From: Pseudomonadales bacterium | Lineage (GTDB): Bacteria; Pseudomonadota; Gammaproteobacteria; Pseudomonadales; Azotimanducaceae | Direction: 5' to 3' | Assembly (NCBI GenBank): GCA_007131295.1 | Contig: SLQW01000070.1 | Coordinates: forward strand, 1 to 32,051 | Length of the DNA stretch: 32,051 nt | Part shown: positions 24,401-32,037 of the stretch, one piece after another | How the letters are laid out: each line of letters begins with the position of its first letter | Numbering within the stretch: the stretch's first letter is position 1 | Translations under genes and position numbers: made by a program | The notes under the pieces: generated by a model | Told to the model about the DNA's origin: nothing | The model's input: only the letters and a program-made list of their open reading frames with translations | Database searches by the model: none

Positions 24401-24596
24401 GCCGCCAGCCGCCGACGCGGGTAACCTTGCGCACAATCTCGAACAGGTTGAACGTGCGCCTGGCGTCCTCGAAGGACGATGCGGTCGCCGTAGCAAGCAG
24501 CGCCGCATCGACGTCGTCGCCGACCAGGTCACGGATGCGGCGCACAGTAAAATCCAGATCCGCCAGCAGCCGCTCGAGATCGGAGGTTCGCTCCAT
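21444..24596 (-). CDS. Multi-PAS hybrid sensor histidine kinase with receiver domain
   Basis: A 1050-residue hybrid kinase without visible transmembrane segments, hence probably cytoplasmic. Five PAS domains, most with PAC-like ends (GALQDISRE, GSGIDIHDR, YFRDVHAE, GGMSDITER, INTDISEQ), lie at roughly 50-165, 172-293, 300-405, 415-540 and 545-665. The dimerisation/phospho-acceptor region has His688 in GGIAHDFNNLL. The ATPase domain has NLCINARDAM (about 796) and DTGVGM (843-848). The receiver domain from about 927 has phospho-acceptor Asp979 in FTDVVMPG and Lys1030. The HDFNNLL form of the H-box is common in PAS-rich hybrid kinases. No separate response regulator is adjacent. The start is an ATG with a weak Shine-Dalgarno. 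The signal is unknown. Confidence 0.9.
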   Translation of the reverse strand: MERTSDLERLLADLDFTVRRIRDLVGDDVDAALLATATASSFEDARRTFNLFEIVRKVTRVGGWRLDLASDRLDWSDEVFAIHDLPPGEAPPAEAAMIYCAPEWQDFLRQRVKECAVGGEAIEAEFEIITAKGRRAWVRSTAEPVRDDSGRITHIQGALQDISREMSAEAVLAMSEDRFKRIANALPMLIWTADPDGHVDYANVRFDDISGQKVRALAATEWVDAVAPEDRSRAQQAWGASVRTGQRYSVEFRILRADGEHRWMHVSAEPLRAADGRILKWYGSGIDIHDRVLAEDEALRLANQLQLTLDSISDSFVAVDGDWHYTILNARAAEFFRRPQSEIIGRNIWEIFPTLLGTPLERVMREVMARREARRIEHPSVIGGRTVEVSVFPADDGGLAIYFRDVHAEIEARQRLEQQEARFRAVTEAATDVVWDWDFRRGVIWWSKGLTEVFGYPEAEVEVDEQLWVDRLHPEERHRVVARIRDSIRNQEARGHEQYRFRHADGSYRDVDVRAVLLRDAEGAPVRMVGGMSDITERRRAEAALARQAALLDQARDAILLIDGGDQVQFWNHSAQRIYGYSSDSAVGQSLEAVLGAEPEKVGEILETVRAEGQWRGRMQHTRADGVALTVEGHWVLVDADGAGDGQGDRSAVMAINTDISEQVLLEEQLQQAQRLESVGQLTGGIAHDFNNLLTVMLGNADLLVEGLQEDAELQELAGMIRSAAERAGELTSRLLAFARKQPLDPRSVDVNRLVVSMDRMLRRTLGEHVEIKLVQGAAVWPALVDEGQLENALLNLCINARDAMPHGGKLVIETGNAYLDDAYASLHADVSPGQYVHITISDTGVGMAPDTLERVFDPFFTTKEVGHGSGLGLSMVYGFIRQSRGHVRIYSELEHGTTVRLHLPRALSSEDAGVDSEQAEVQRGAGERILLVEDDELVREYTQSQLESLGYRVVVASSGPEGLEALRQAGDFDLLFTDVVMPGGMSGRDLADAARLVRPNLPVVFTSGYTESAIVHQGRLEPGVQLLNKPYRKDELAAKVRQVLEGTRA

Positions 24597-24908
24597 CAGT
24601 GCAAATACCAGGACTGATCACAAGGCAGCGGACGCGATAGCTGCGTACCACCGATACCCAATGCGGCGGGAGGCGTGCCGACGCATTGGCCACCCGCAGG
24701 CGCCAACCCCATGGGAACGGTAGCGGTCATGAGTGACAACATCCTGATCGCGCAGCAGACTCTAACGATGACTCACGTCACCGGAAGATAACCAGAGCTT
24801 AGCCCCTCGCTGCGGACTGTCCAACAATCGCTCTCCGGCGAGACGCCGCGGGTTGAGCGGCCCGGCCGCTTCTCCGACAATCCCCTCTGCTCACTCAGGA
24901 CGTGCCCC
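24597..24908. other. Divergent intergenic region of 312 bp
   Basis: This separates the minus-strand hybrid kinase from the plus-strand acyltransferase. It holds the hairpin at 24658-24689, a 7-bp inverted repeat AGCGGCC-C-GGCCGCT at 24856-24870, and a TTGTGATCA half-site (minus strand) about 20-30 bp upstream of the kinase ATG. I see no open reading frame with coding character and no convincing promoter hexamers. Confidence 0.7.
24658..24689. repeat. Inverted repeat upstream of the hybrid kinase
   Basis: Arms CCAATGCG and CGCATTGG, perfectly complementary over 8 bp with a 16-nt interval. The stem extends by CGG/CCG inside after one mismatch. It could be an RNA hairpin in the kinase leader or a protein-binding site. 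Confidence 0.65.
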
Positions 24909-25634
24909 GTGCGCCGCGACCATCGCCCCTACCACATCAAGCGGCTCCGTCATCGCCTCGAGCAGCTCTGGGTGCGTCACTTCCTGAAGCCTCAGCTGGA
25001 CGCGCTCGGTGCGGACTTTTTGTTCATGAAGCCATGGAACATCCGCATCCACGGCCCGAACATCCGTATTGGCGACCATGTCCACGTCGTAACGAGCAGC
25101 GACCGCCATGTCTGTCTTTCTGTCTGGGAGTACCAGGGCCAGGTGGGCGCCATCGACATCGACGACCATTGCCTGGTTTGCCCAGGCGTGCGCCTCGATT
25201 CCGCCAGTGGCATCCGGATCGGCAAGGGCTGCATGCTCGCCGCTGGCGCCTACCTCACCGACGCCGACTGGCACGACCTCTATGATCGGACCCGTCCGAT
25301 CGGTACAACCCGGAAAATCGTACTCGAGGACAACGTCTGGATCGGAGATCGCGCTACCGTCTGCAAGGGCGTGCATATCGGTCGCAACGCCATCGTAGCG
25401 GCCAGCGCCGTAGTGACTCGGCATGTGCCTGCAGACGTCGTCGTCGCCGGTAATCCGGCACGAGTCGTGAAACCTCTCGACGACGCCGGGCGCCCGCGTG
25501 TGACACGCTCAGACATGTTCGCCGACCCGGAAGCCCACGCTCGGTACTACGACGAACTCGAGCGTTACCTGCTCGCTGGCAACAGCACGCTGAACTGGCT
25601 GCGCAGCCTGCTATGGCCGCGCCGAAACGACTGA
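24909..25634 (+). CDS. Left-handed beta-helix (hexapeptide) acyltransferase
   Basis: A 241-residue protein with the rungs of a left-handed parallel beta-helix in its centre (about 45-190): IDIDDHCLVCPGVRLDSASGIRIGKGCMLAAGAYL, VWIGDRATVCKGVHIGRNAIVAASAVVTRHVPADVVVAGNPARVVK. The segment VVAGNPARVVK is the usual end of the maltose/galactoside/serine acetyltransferase group. A short disordered loop (TDADWHDLYDR) contains the likely catalytic His, and a helical C-terminal part (about 205-235) is extra. The acceptor is unknown: a sugar, an amino acid or a cell-envelope glycan are all possible. The GTG start is preceded by AGGA at 9 nt. It is convergent with queF, 7 bp apart. Confidence 0.85.
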   Translation: MRRDHRPYHIKRLRHRLEQLWVRHFLKPQLDALGADFLFMKPWNIRIHGPNIRIGDHVHVVTSSDRHVCLSVWEYQGQVGAIDIDDHCLVCPGVRLDSASGIRIGKGCMLAAGAYLTDADWHDLYDRTRPIGTTRKIVLEDNVWIGDRATVCKGVHIGRNAIVAASAVVTRHVPADVVVAGNPARVVKPLDDAGRPRVTRSDMFADPEAHARYYDELERYLLAGNSTLNWLRSLLWPRRND

Positions 25635-25641
25635 CTACCGT

Positions 25642-26463
25642 TCACTGACGTGCTGTACGCAGCATCGGAGGCACTTCCTCGCGGGTGGAACGGAACGGGT
25701 TGATCTCGATACCACCGCGGCGCAGGTAGCGTGCCTGAACCGAAAGTACGCTGGGCCTGCAGCGCGCCATGATATCCACGAACATGCGCTCCACCGTCTC
25801 TTCATGGAAGCCCGTGTGGTTGCGAAAGGAGACGATGTAGCGCAGCAAGGATGCATGATCGATGGCTGGTCCAGCGTACTGAATGAGCACGGTGCCCCAG
25901 TCGGGCTGACCCGTGACCGGGCAGCAACTCCGGAGCAGATTCGAATAGAGCGATTCGCGCGCGTTCACGTCGCCATCCGCGCGCAGTAGGCCGGGCTCGA
26001 CTTCGTAGTGCTCGATGCTGACGTCGAGGACGTCGAGACAACTGCCAGCGATGCGTACGACGCCATCCGCTTCCAGCTGGTCGAGGCCTACGAGCGTCAC
26101 GCCGACTGGTGCCTGGGCAGCCAGCGCAAGATCCGATTCCAGCGTCCGCTGCACGTCCGCACGACTCACGAACGGCGTCTGGCTGAAGGAACCCAGGTAG
26201 AGCTTCAGGGATTTCGACTCGATGATACACGGCGAGCTGGCGGGCACCTGAACGTGAACGACGGCGACCTCGGGCCTGCCTTTGCGATTCAACCAGGACA
26301 ACTCGTAGCCCGTCCAGGCATCCAAGCCGAGGAACGGCAGATTCGAACCCTCGATGCCGAGCGCCCGACGCAGCGGGCCCCGCTGCACCGACTGCAGCAA
26401 TGAAGGCGTGTAGGTCGCAGTGTATCGGACCGGCTTGCCGAGTTTCAGGTCACTGTAATCCAT
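25642..26463 (-). CDS. queF: NADPH-dependent 7-cyano-7-deazaguanine reductase QueF
   Basis: QueF reduces preQ0 to preQ1, the last step before tRNA insertion in queuosine biosynthesis. The 273 residues represent the long, two-half form found in proteobacteria. The QueF motif ESKSLKLYLGSF (82-93) is intact, and the active-site block SCCPVTGQPDW gives catalytic Cys181 and Asp188. FHEETVERMF supplies the conserved Glu/His region. The start ATG opens MDYSDLKLGKP, as in other long QueF proteins. It lies 107 bp downstream of the ABC permease gene on the same strand; co-transcription is possible but not required. No preQ1 riboswitch is visible in the gap. Confidence 0.95.
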   Translation of the reverse strand: MDYSDLKLGKPVRYTATYTPSLLQSVQRGPLRRALGIEGSNLPFLGLDAWTGYELSWLNRKGRPEVAVVHVQVPASSPCIIESKSLKLYLGSFSQTPFVSRADVQRTLESDLALAAQAPVGVTLVGLDQLEADGVVRIAGSCLDVLDVSIEHYEVEPGLLRADGDVNARESLYSNLLRSCCPVTGQPDWGTVLIQYAGPAIDHASLLRYIVSFRNHTGFHEETVERMFVDIMARCRPSVLSVQARYLRRGGIEINPFRSTREEVPPMLRTARQ

Positions 26464-26570
26464 CGGGCAGCATCTCTCCGGACCTGCAGCCGAGCGTCGG
26501 CGTCGGACAGGTGGGCAGTCAATTCATCGGCGACGAGCGGTGCCTGCCGGGCAGTGAGTGGAGATGACCG

Positions 26571-27386
26571 TCAGGTGCGCAAGCCCGTACCGCGCTGGAG
26601 CAGCCACAGGGACAGGAACCAGAAGACGACCACGAACGCGGCGACCGCAAAGAACGAAATGGCCACCGGCACATCGCCGCTGTAGCCGAAGAATCCGTAG
26701 CGGAAACTGGCGACCATATAGACGATGGGGTTGAAGTAGGACAGCGTCCGCCAGATACCAGGGAGCAGATCAAGCGCGTAAAACACGCCGCCAAGATAGG
26801 TCAGCGGCGTCAGCACGAAGGCAGGAATGATCGAGATGTCGTCGAACTTGTCCGCGAACAGCCCGTTTATGAAACCACCGAGCGAAAACAGCGTCGCCGT
26901 CAGCAGCAACATGCCGAGGGTAACGAACCAGTTATGGATGCGGATCTCGATGAAGAACGCAGCCATGACCGTGACGATAGCCGCGACGGCAAGACCGCGA
27001 GCCACACCGCCGGCTATGAACCCTGCGAGCATCACCGAGTTCGGAGTCGGCGACACCAACAGCGCCTCGATGCTGCGCTGAAACTTCGCCGAGAAAAACG
27101 AAGCCGAGACATTGGCATAGGCGTTGGTGATCACGGACATCATGATCAATCCGGGAACGATGAATTCCATGTAATCGAACCCGGCCATCTGGCCGATGCG
27201 ACGGCCAATGATTGCGCCGAAGATCGCAAAATAAAGCGCCATGCTGATCGCAGGTGGTATCAGCGTCTGCGGCCAGATGCGCAGGAAGCGCCGGATCTCC
27301 TTGATCAGGAGCGTTCGAAAGGCGACGAAGTTGGCCTCGAAGACCGCCCGGCGACTCGTGGGAATTCCCATCTCATCCGGCGGCAT
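26571..27386 (-). CDS. yadH: ABC-2 type transporter permease (YadH-like)
   Basis: The 271-residue permease has about six hydrophobic helices and matches YadH blocks throughout: RIWPQTLIPPAISMALYFAIFG, YMEFIVPGLIMMSVITNAYANV, FSAKFQRSIEALLVSPTP, DDISIIPAFVLTPLTYLGGVFY and the final LLQRGTGLR. It forms the membrane part of an exporter with the ATPase encoded just upstream; the substrate is unknown. The ATG giving MPPDEMGIPTS is chosen, overlapping the ATPase stop, with GGAG upstream. An ATG five codons later and a TTG two codons earlier are alternatives. Confidence 0.9.
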   Translation of the reverse strand: MPPDEMGIPTSRRAVFEANFVAFRTLLIKEIRRFLRIWPQTLIPPAISMALYFAIFGAIIGRRIGQMAGFDYMEFIVPGLIMMSVITNAYANVSASFFSAKFQRSIEALLVSPTPNSVMLAGFIAGGVARGLAVAAIVTVMAAFFIEIRIHNWFVTLGMLLLTATLFSLGGFINGLFADKFDDISIIPAFVLTPLTYLGGVFYALDLLPGIWRTLSYFNPIVYMVASFRYGFFGYSGDVPVAISFFAVAAFVVVFWFLSLWLLQRGTGLRT

Positions 27387-28326
27387 GCACAAGACTCTCC
27401 GCGCTGCCTTCAGATTGGGTGAGCGCCACGAACAGCTGCTCGAGTCGGTTGCTCTTGTTACGCATGCTCCGGACCCTTATGCCTGCAGAGTCGAGACGCG
27501 CGAATACCTCATTGAGGTTCTGTCCTCGCGCGATATCCACTTCCAGACACGCCGACTCCACCCGCCGAACCTTGAACGGCAACAGGTCCGGCATCTCCTG
27601 GATCGGCTCTGCGAGGTCGAGGACCAGAGTCTCAGTGCTCAACTGCTGCAGCAGCGAACGCATCGAGGTGTTCTCGACGATTTCACCGTGGTCGATGATG
27701 GCGATGTTGCGACAGAGCGACTCGGCTTCCTCGAGATAGTGCGTGGTCAGGATGATGGTCGTACCGGCCTCGTTCATTTCCCTTAAGAAAGCCCACATGG
27801 AACGCCGAATCTCGATGTCCACTCCCGCGGTGGGCTCATCGAGAATCAGCAGCCTAGGCTCATGCACCAGGGCACGCGCGATCATGAGCCGGCGCTTCAT
27901 GCCTCCAGAAAGATGTCGCGCCTGCTCGTTGCGTTTGTCCCACAGCCCAAGCTTGCGCAGATACTTCTGCGTCTGCTGGCGTGCCCGTACGCCACCGAGC
28001 CCGTAGAAACCGGCCTGAGTCTCGACGATGTCCCCCACCCGCTCGAAGATGGAGAAGTTGAACTCCTGGGGCACGACTCCGATCATCCGCTTGGCGGCCG
28101 CAAAGTGACGATCGATGTCCAGCCCGAAGATCTCTACGCTTCCGGAAGACTTCACGACGAGCGAACAGATCACGCCTATGGTCGTGGACTTGCCGGCTCC
28201 GTTCGGCCCGAGCAGGGCGAAGAAATCCCCCTGCTCGACCTGCAGGTCGATGCCTTTGAGTGCTTCGAACCCGCCGGCATAGACTTTTTTCAGGCCCTCG
28301 ATCCTCAGGGCAGGCTGGTTTGGCAT
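27373..28326 (-). CDS. yadG: ABC transporter ATPase (YadG-like)
   Basis: A 317-residue ABC ATPase with Walker A GPNGAGKST (40-48), Q-loop region VVPQEFNFS, signature LSGGM (139-143), Walker B LLILDE (159-164) with the D-loop, and the switch His196. The C-terminal part (about 215-315) is the regulatory extension typical of two-component ABC-2 exporters. It pairs with the overlapping permease gene. The ATG gives MPNQPALRIEGLKKVYAGGFEALKGIDL, matching YadG. The divergent neighbour is the acyl-CoA ligase gene 227 bp away; that gap contains a small hairpin at 28495-28510 (GCCGCT/AGCGGC). Confidence 0.9.
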   Translation of the reverse strand: MPNQPALRIEGLKKVYAGGFEALKGIDLQVEQGDFFALLGPNGAGKSTTIGVICSLVVKSSGSVEIFGLDIDRHFAAAKRMIGVVPQEFNFSIFERVGDIVETQAGFYGLGGVRARQQTQKYLRKLGLWDKRNEQARHLSGGMKRRLMIARALVHEPRLLILDEPTAGVDIEIRRSMWAFLREMNEAGTTIILTTHYLEEAESLCRNIAIIDHGEIVENTSMRSLLQQLSTETLVLDLAEPIQEMPDLLPFKVRRVESACLEVDIARGQNLNEVFARLDSAGIRVRSMRNKSNRLEQLFVALTQSEGSAESLVHAAG

Positions 28327-28553
28327 CGGTCGCAGACTCGAATCGACGATGGGGATGGCCGCTTGCAGTGACCGTCGGCCCCACGGCAGGCGCGGAACTC
28401 TAGCAGATACCCCTCTCGAGGCGCCATGCGGGGCGAGTGTGCGGACGCAGGCGACAGTAAGCCTTCACGCTTGCTGGATGTTCCGGTACTGTCTGCCGCT
28501 GCTGAGCGGCGCCGCGGTTCATGATCGAACGGCCTGCCAACGAGGAGGGAGCG

Positions 28554-30089
28554 ATGACCCTGTTTGCCCGGCCCCTGGCCGCGAGTCGACCGCAGGAGGT
28601 CGCGCTGCGCGACGAACGCGTTGCGCTGACCTGGGCCGAAGTCGACGAAGTGCTCAATCGCGCCGCGAACGCACTCGCAACCATGGATCTCGGTACGGAG
28701 CGGCGCGTAGCCGTATTCGCCGAGAACGCCGTCGAGACCGCACTGGCGAACCTTGCCGGACTGCTGGGCAGTGCATCCGTCATCCCGGTGAACTTTCACC
28801 TGACCGCCGAAGAGGTCGCCTACATCCTGAATGACGGTGGCGCACGGGTGCTGTTCGTCGGACCGGAAACAGCGGACCGCGGGATCGCTGCCGCCGCCGC
28901 GAGCGGGGTCGAGCTCGTCGTCGGCTGGCGCTGCCCGCCGGCGCCCGCAATGCGGGCGTGGGAAGACTGGCTCGCGGCATCGACTGCCGCGGAACCGGAC
29001 GCCACGCTCCCGCCGCGCCCCAACCTCCTCTACACCTCGGGGACGACCGGGCGGCCGAAAGGCACCGATCTGCCGCCGACCATGTTCGCAGGCGGCGCGA
29101 CACTCGCCGAACATCTCGAGGGCCTCAAAGAGAATCCCTTTGCTGAGTTCGGTACGCATCTGGTCGTGGGTCCGATGTACCACACCGGACCGCTCTCAGG
29201 CGCCCGCCTGCTTGCAGCCGGCGTGCCCTCGGTCATCCTCGGACGCTTCGACGCGGAAAAGACCCTCGCCGCCATCCACCACTACCGGACCGAGACATCA
29301 GTCATGGTGCCTACCCACTTCGTCCGGATGCTTGCGCTATCTGAAGAGGTGCGCAGCCGGTATGACATCAGCTCGATGAAATTCGTCTCCCATACAGGCG
29401 CCAAATGCCCCATCGACGTCAAGCGGGCGATGATCGACTGGTGGGGTCCGGTGTTCATGGAGGCTTACGGCGCCTCGGAAGTGGGCACGACCTGCGGGAT
29501 CGATTCGACCGAATGGCTCGCCCATCCAGGCTCCGTCGGCATGGCTCGCGAGCCCTTCGAGGCGCTGATCCTCGATGACGACGGCAACGAGCTGCCTGCA
29601 AACACCGAAGGCCGTCTCTATTTCAGGGACACCACAGGGCGCGGCATCATCTATCACAACGACCCGGAAAAAACGGCGGCCGCACATATCGCTCCGGGCG
29701 TCTTCACCCTCGGCGAGATCGGCTACATGGATGCGGAGGGATACGTCTACATCACCGACCGCTTCAGCGACATGATCGTTTCAGGTGGCGTGAACATCTA
29801 TCCTGCCGAGTCGGAGCAGGTATTGATTCACCATCCTGATGTCGCGGACATTGCCTGCATCGGCGTGCCCGACCCGGTGATGGGCGAGTCGCTGAAGGCG
29901 CTGATTATTGCGCGCGACCCCAGCGCGCCTCCATCGGAGGAGCAACTCATAAGCTGGTGCCGAGAGCGTCTTTCGCACTACAAGTGTCCAAAGTCCGTCG
30001 ATTTCGTCACCGACCTGGGCCGCAACACCATGGGTAAGATCAACAAACGCCGTCTGCGCGCGCCGTACTGGCAACAGGATGCAGGTTGA
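28554..30089 (+). CDS. AMP-forming acyl-CoA ligase (FadD-like)
   Basis: A 511-residue member of the adenylate-forming superfamily. The phosphate-binding loop is YTSGTTGRPKG (160-170), the A5 motif YGASEVG is at 305-311, the hinge region is ITDRFSDMIVSGGVNIYP, and the A10 catalytic Lys495 lies in MGKINKRRLR. The ribose-binding motif reads GEIGYMDAEGY (387-397), with Glu388 where Asp is usual. It activates a carboxylic acid as acyl-AMP and then acyl-CoA. The chain type is unknown, but the P450 next door suggests a lipid, steroid or terpenoid acid. The ATG is preceded by GAGGAGGGAGCG. An upstream in-frame ATG adds 11 residues without support. Confidence 0.9.
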   Translation: MTLFARPLAASRPQEVALRDERVALTWAEVDEVLNRAANALATMDLGTERRVAVFAENAVETALANLAGLLGSASVIPVNFHLTAEEVAYILNDGGARVLFVGPETADRGIAAAAASGVELVVGWRCPPAPAMRAWEDWLAASTAAEPDATLPPRPNLLYTSGTTGRPKGTDLPPTMFAGGATLAEHLEGLKENPFAEFGTHLVVGPMYHTGPLSGARLLAAGVPSVILGRFDAEKTLAAIHHYRTETSVMVPTHFVRMLALSEEVRSRYDISSMKFVSHTGAKCPIDVKRAMIDWWGPVFMEAYGASEVGTTCGIDSTEWLAHPGSVGMAREPFEALILDDDGNELPANTEGRLYFRDTTGRGIIYHNDPEKTAAAHIAPGVFTLGEIGYMDAEGYVYITDRFSDMIVSGGVNIYPAESEQVLIHHPDVADIACIGVPDPVMGESLKALIIARDPSAPPSEEQLISWCRERLSHYKCPKSVDFVTDLGRNTMGKINKRRLRAPYWQQDAG

Positions 30090-30111
30090 TTCGATTCGCA
30101 GGCGATTCAGC

Positions 30112-30456
30112 ATGACCCGTTCCAGCAATCTGCCGCCCAGGGTGCAGCGCGCACTGACTGCGCTGCGGCCCCTCCATCACAGCTGTCTGCAGCGTGTCCG
30201 TGCCGCTGACACCGACGAGCACGGGGGGCAGCGCCTGCTGGCGTCTTTGGAGCGCCTGATCGATCAACTGCAGCACTTGGACCCCGAATACGAACAGCGG
30301 GGTCGAGACGTGCTGCTGCGCCTGCAAAGCCAGTGGCCGGATCTCTGGGGCGAGGTGGATCGCGAGCTGCTGTGGTTCTTCGGAGGCGACTGCCTGCACT
30401 TTCTCAGCGACGAAGAGATCCAGGGCTTTCAGGAACGCGACGACGAGACGGGGTAG
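30112..30456 (+). CDS. Small conserved protein of unknown function
   Basis: A 114-residue soluble protein that I do not assign to a named family. Its C-terminal part carries a distinctive LLWFFGGDCLHFLSDEEIQGFQ block that appears conserved in hypothetical proteins of pseudomonads. The rest is helical, with many Leu, Arg and Gln residues (LERLIDQLQHLDPEYEQRG). It lies 22 bp downstream of the ligase gene on the same strand. An ATG 11 codons earlier (at 30079) overlaps the ligase stop; the chosen ATG has AGGCG at 8 nt. It is convergent with the P450 gene, 9 bp apart. Confidence 0.7.
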   Translation: MTRSSNLPPRVQRALTALRPLHHSCLQRVRAADTDEHGGQRLLASLERLIDQLQHLDPEYEQRGRDVLLRLQSQWPDLWGEVDRELLWFFGGDCLHFLSDEEIQGFQERDDETG

Positions 30457-30465
30457 GCATCTTCG

Positions 30466-31701
30466 TCAGCAGCGTGCGTTAAAGCGAATGGGCAGCGAAC
30501 GAAGGCCGCGCAGGAAACTGTGGGGGACGTGTTCGAACCGCTCATCGGGAACCGCAGTGCGGATATCATCCAGACGCTCGAGCAGAATACGGAAACCACT
30601 CAGCATTTCCTGCCGACCCAGTGAAGCACCCGGACAGAAATGCGGACCGGATCCGAACGAGAGGTGCGCACCCGCCTTGTGCCGACAGACGTCGAAACGT
30701 TCACCCTCGGGAAACACGGCTTCGTCGCGATTCGCTGCAGCATAACCGAGCGCCAGCATGGATCCCTCGGGAATCGGCACGCCACCGAGCTCGGTGTCCT
30801 GGGTCGTCACCCGGAAAAGGTGCAGGACTGGAGTCTCGTAGCGCAGCACTTCCTCCACGAAGTTCTTGATCCCGTCCGGGTTCTCGCGCAGGTAGCGCAT
30901 CTGGTCCGGATGGCGAAGCAGCAGCATCATCCCTGAGCCGATGGCGTTCGTGGTGGTTTCATTACCCCCAGTGAGCAGCTGATCCAGCAGGTCCTGCAGT
31001 TCGTGCATATCGAGCCGCCTGCCATCCACTTCCGCATGCACGAGATCGGAAATGATGTCGTCGCGTGGCTGCCGCTTGCGATCCTCGATGACCTCGGCGA
31101 AGTAGTGCTGCGCCTCGACCACCAGGCGCGCGCACTCGAGCGCCTCTGCCTCGTCCATATGGTGCCCGCCCGGGCCGAGCATGGCATCTGACCAGACCTT
31201 GATCTTGTGCACCTCGCTGCGCGGAACCCCGAGCTGGTCCGCAATCACCGTACAGGGAAGAGGTGTCGCGAAATCACGCACGAAGTCGCACTCGCCAAGC
31301 TTTATGAAGTCATCGATCAGGTCGTTCACGACGCCCTCGATGTAGGGGACCATCGTCCGCACCCGACGCGGCGTGAACGCCTTGTCAACGAGCTGGCGGT
31401 AGAGGGTGTGCGTCGGGGGGTCGGTGCGCTGCAAGGTCGACACACGGGCCCAGCCATGCTCACTACGGTAAGCCTCCGCTGCTGCCTGGGCGGCACTGCG
31501 CATGCCTCCCTTCTCGAAAATGTCGTTGGAAAAAATGTCCGGCCGCTTCTTTACGGTGCGGATGTCCTGGTATCGGGTGACATAGTAGGCGCGCAGCTCC
31601 GGCCGGAAACAGACGGGCGCCTCCTCTCTCAGGCGGCGAAAGAAAGGAAAAGGACATTCGAGTGTTTCAGGATCGAGCAGACTACCTTCGACATCGTTCA
31701 T
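30466..31701 (-). CDS. Cytochrome P450 monooxygenase (bacterial class I)
   Basis: A 411-residue soluble P450 of the usual bacterial length. The I-helix motif is LLTGGNETTTN (AGx(D/E)TT type), the K-helix ExxR lies in EEVLRYETPV, and the heme-binding loop FGSGPHFCPG places the thiolate ligand at Cys356. The start ATG has GAGG at 6 nt. Electrons would come from a ferredoxin and reductase that are not encoded here. The substrate is not deducible; oxidation of a hydrocarbon, terpene or steroid skeleton would fit the acyl-CoA ligase nearby. The ligase and P450 genes are convergent, so a shared promoter is not possible. Confidence 0.92.
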   Translation of the reverse strand: MNDVEGSLLDPETLECPFPFFRRLREEAPVCFRPELRAYYVTRYQDIRTVKKRPDIFSNDIFEKGGMRSAAQAAAEAYRSEHGWARVSTLQRTDPPTHTLYRQLVDKAFTPRRVRTMVPYIEGVVNDLIDDFIKLGECDFVRDFATPLPCTVIADQLGVPRSEVHKIKVWSDAMLGPGGHHMDEAEALECARLVVEAQHYFAEVIEDRKRQPRDDIISDLVHAEVDGRRLDMHELQDLLDQLLTGGNETTTNAIGSGMMLLLRHPDQMRYLRENPDGIKNFVEEVLRYETPVLHLFRVTTQDTELGGVPIPEGSMLALGYAAANRDEAVFPEGERFDVCRHKAGAHLSFGSGPHFCPGASLGRQEMLSGFRILLERLDDIRTAVPDERFEHVPHSFLRGLRSLPIRFNARC

Positions 31702-32037
31702 GTACCCCTCCCAGAGCTGGGCGACAACGCCTTACGCGACAAACTTTCATACTGGCAATGAGTGCGAAACTCTCGAAAACGATAGAGCTTGAAGACCCAG
31801 CTTTCAACGCGCCTGCAATACCGTAACGGCAACGCGGAACTGTCAGATTCGCCAGCAGACATTTCAAGCGGATTCCTCGAAATTCCTTGACGGAAGTCAT
31901 GCATGAATGAAATATGACCTGACTCGACCGGCGGCCCTGGCAAGAGCAATCGAAAAGAAGAGGCACGCAGCGAGCTCCATCCAACGACAAGTTCCGAACT
32001 GGCAGAGACATGCCAGCCACAGCAAGGGAGAGGGATC
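31702..32037. other. Divergent intergenic region of 336 bp before the right-hand gene
   Basis: Lower in GC than the genes around it, and lacking any coding frame with a plausible start. On the plus strand, TTGACG (31887-31892) is followed at about 17-18 bp by AAATAT/AATATG, a possible sigma-70 promoter for the right-hand gene. The palindrome TCATGCATGA (31897-31906) lies in its spacer and could be an operator. A TATGAA box on the minus strand is near the P450 start. None of this is confirmed. Confidence 0.5.

Noticed and set aside
22533-24617. A 694-residue plus-strand open frame opposite the hybrid kinase
   Set aside because: It is an antisense shadow of firmly assigned PAS and kinase domains, and shows no family motif.
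26464-26570. preQ1 riboswitch upstream of queF
   Set aside because: The 107-bp gap shows neither the small pseudoknot pattern nor a conserved A-rich tail, and long-form queF genes in this class usually lack one.
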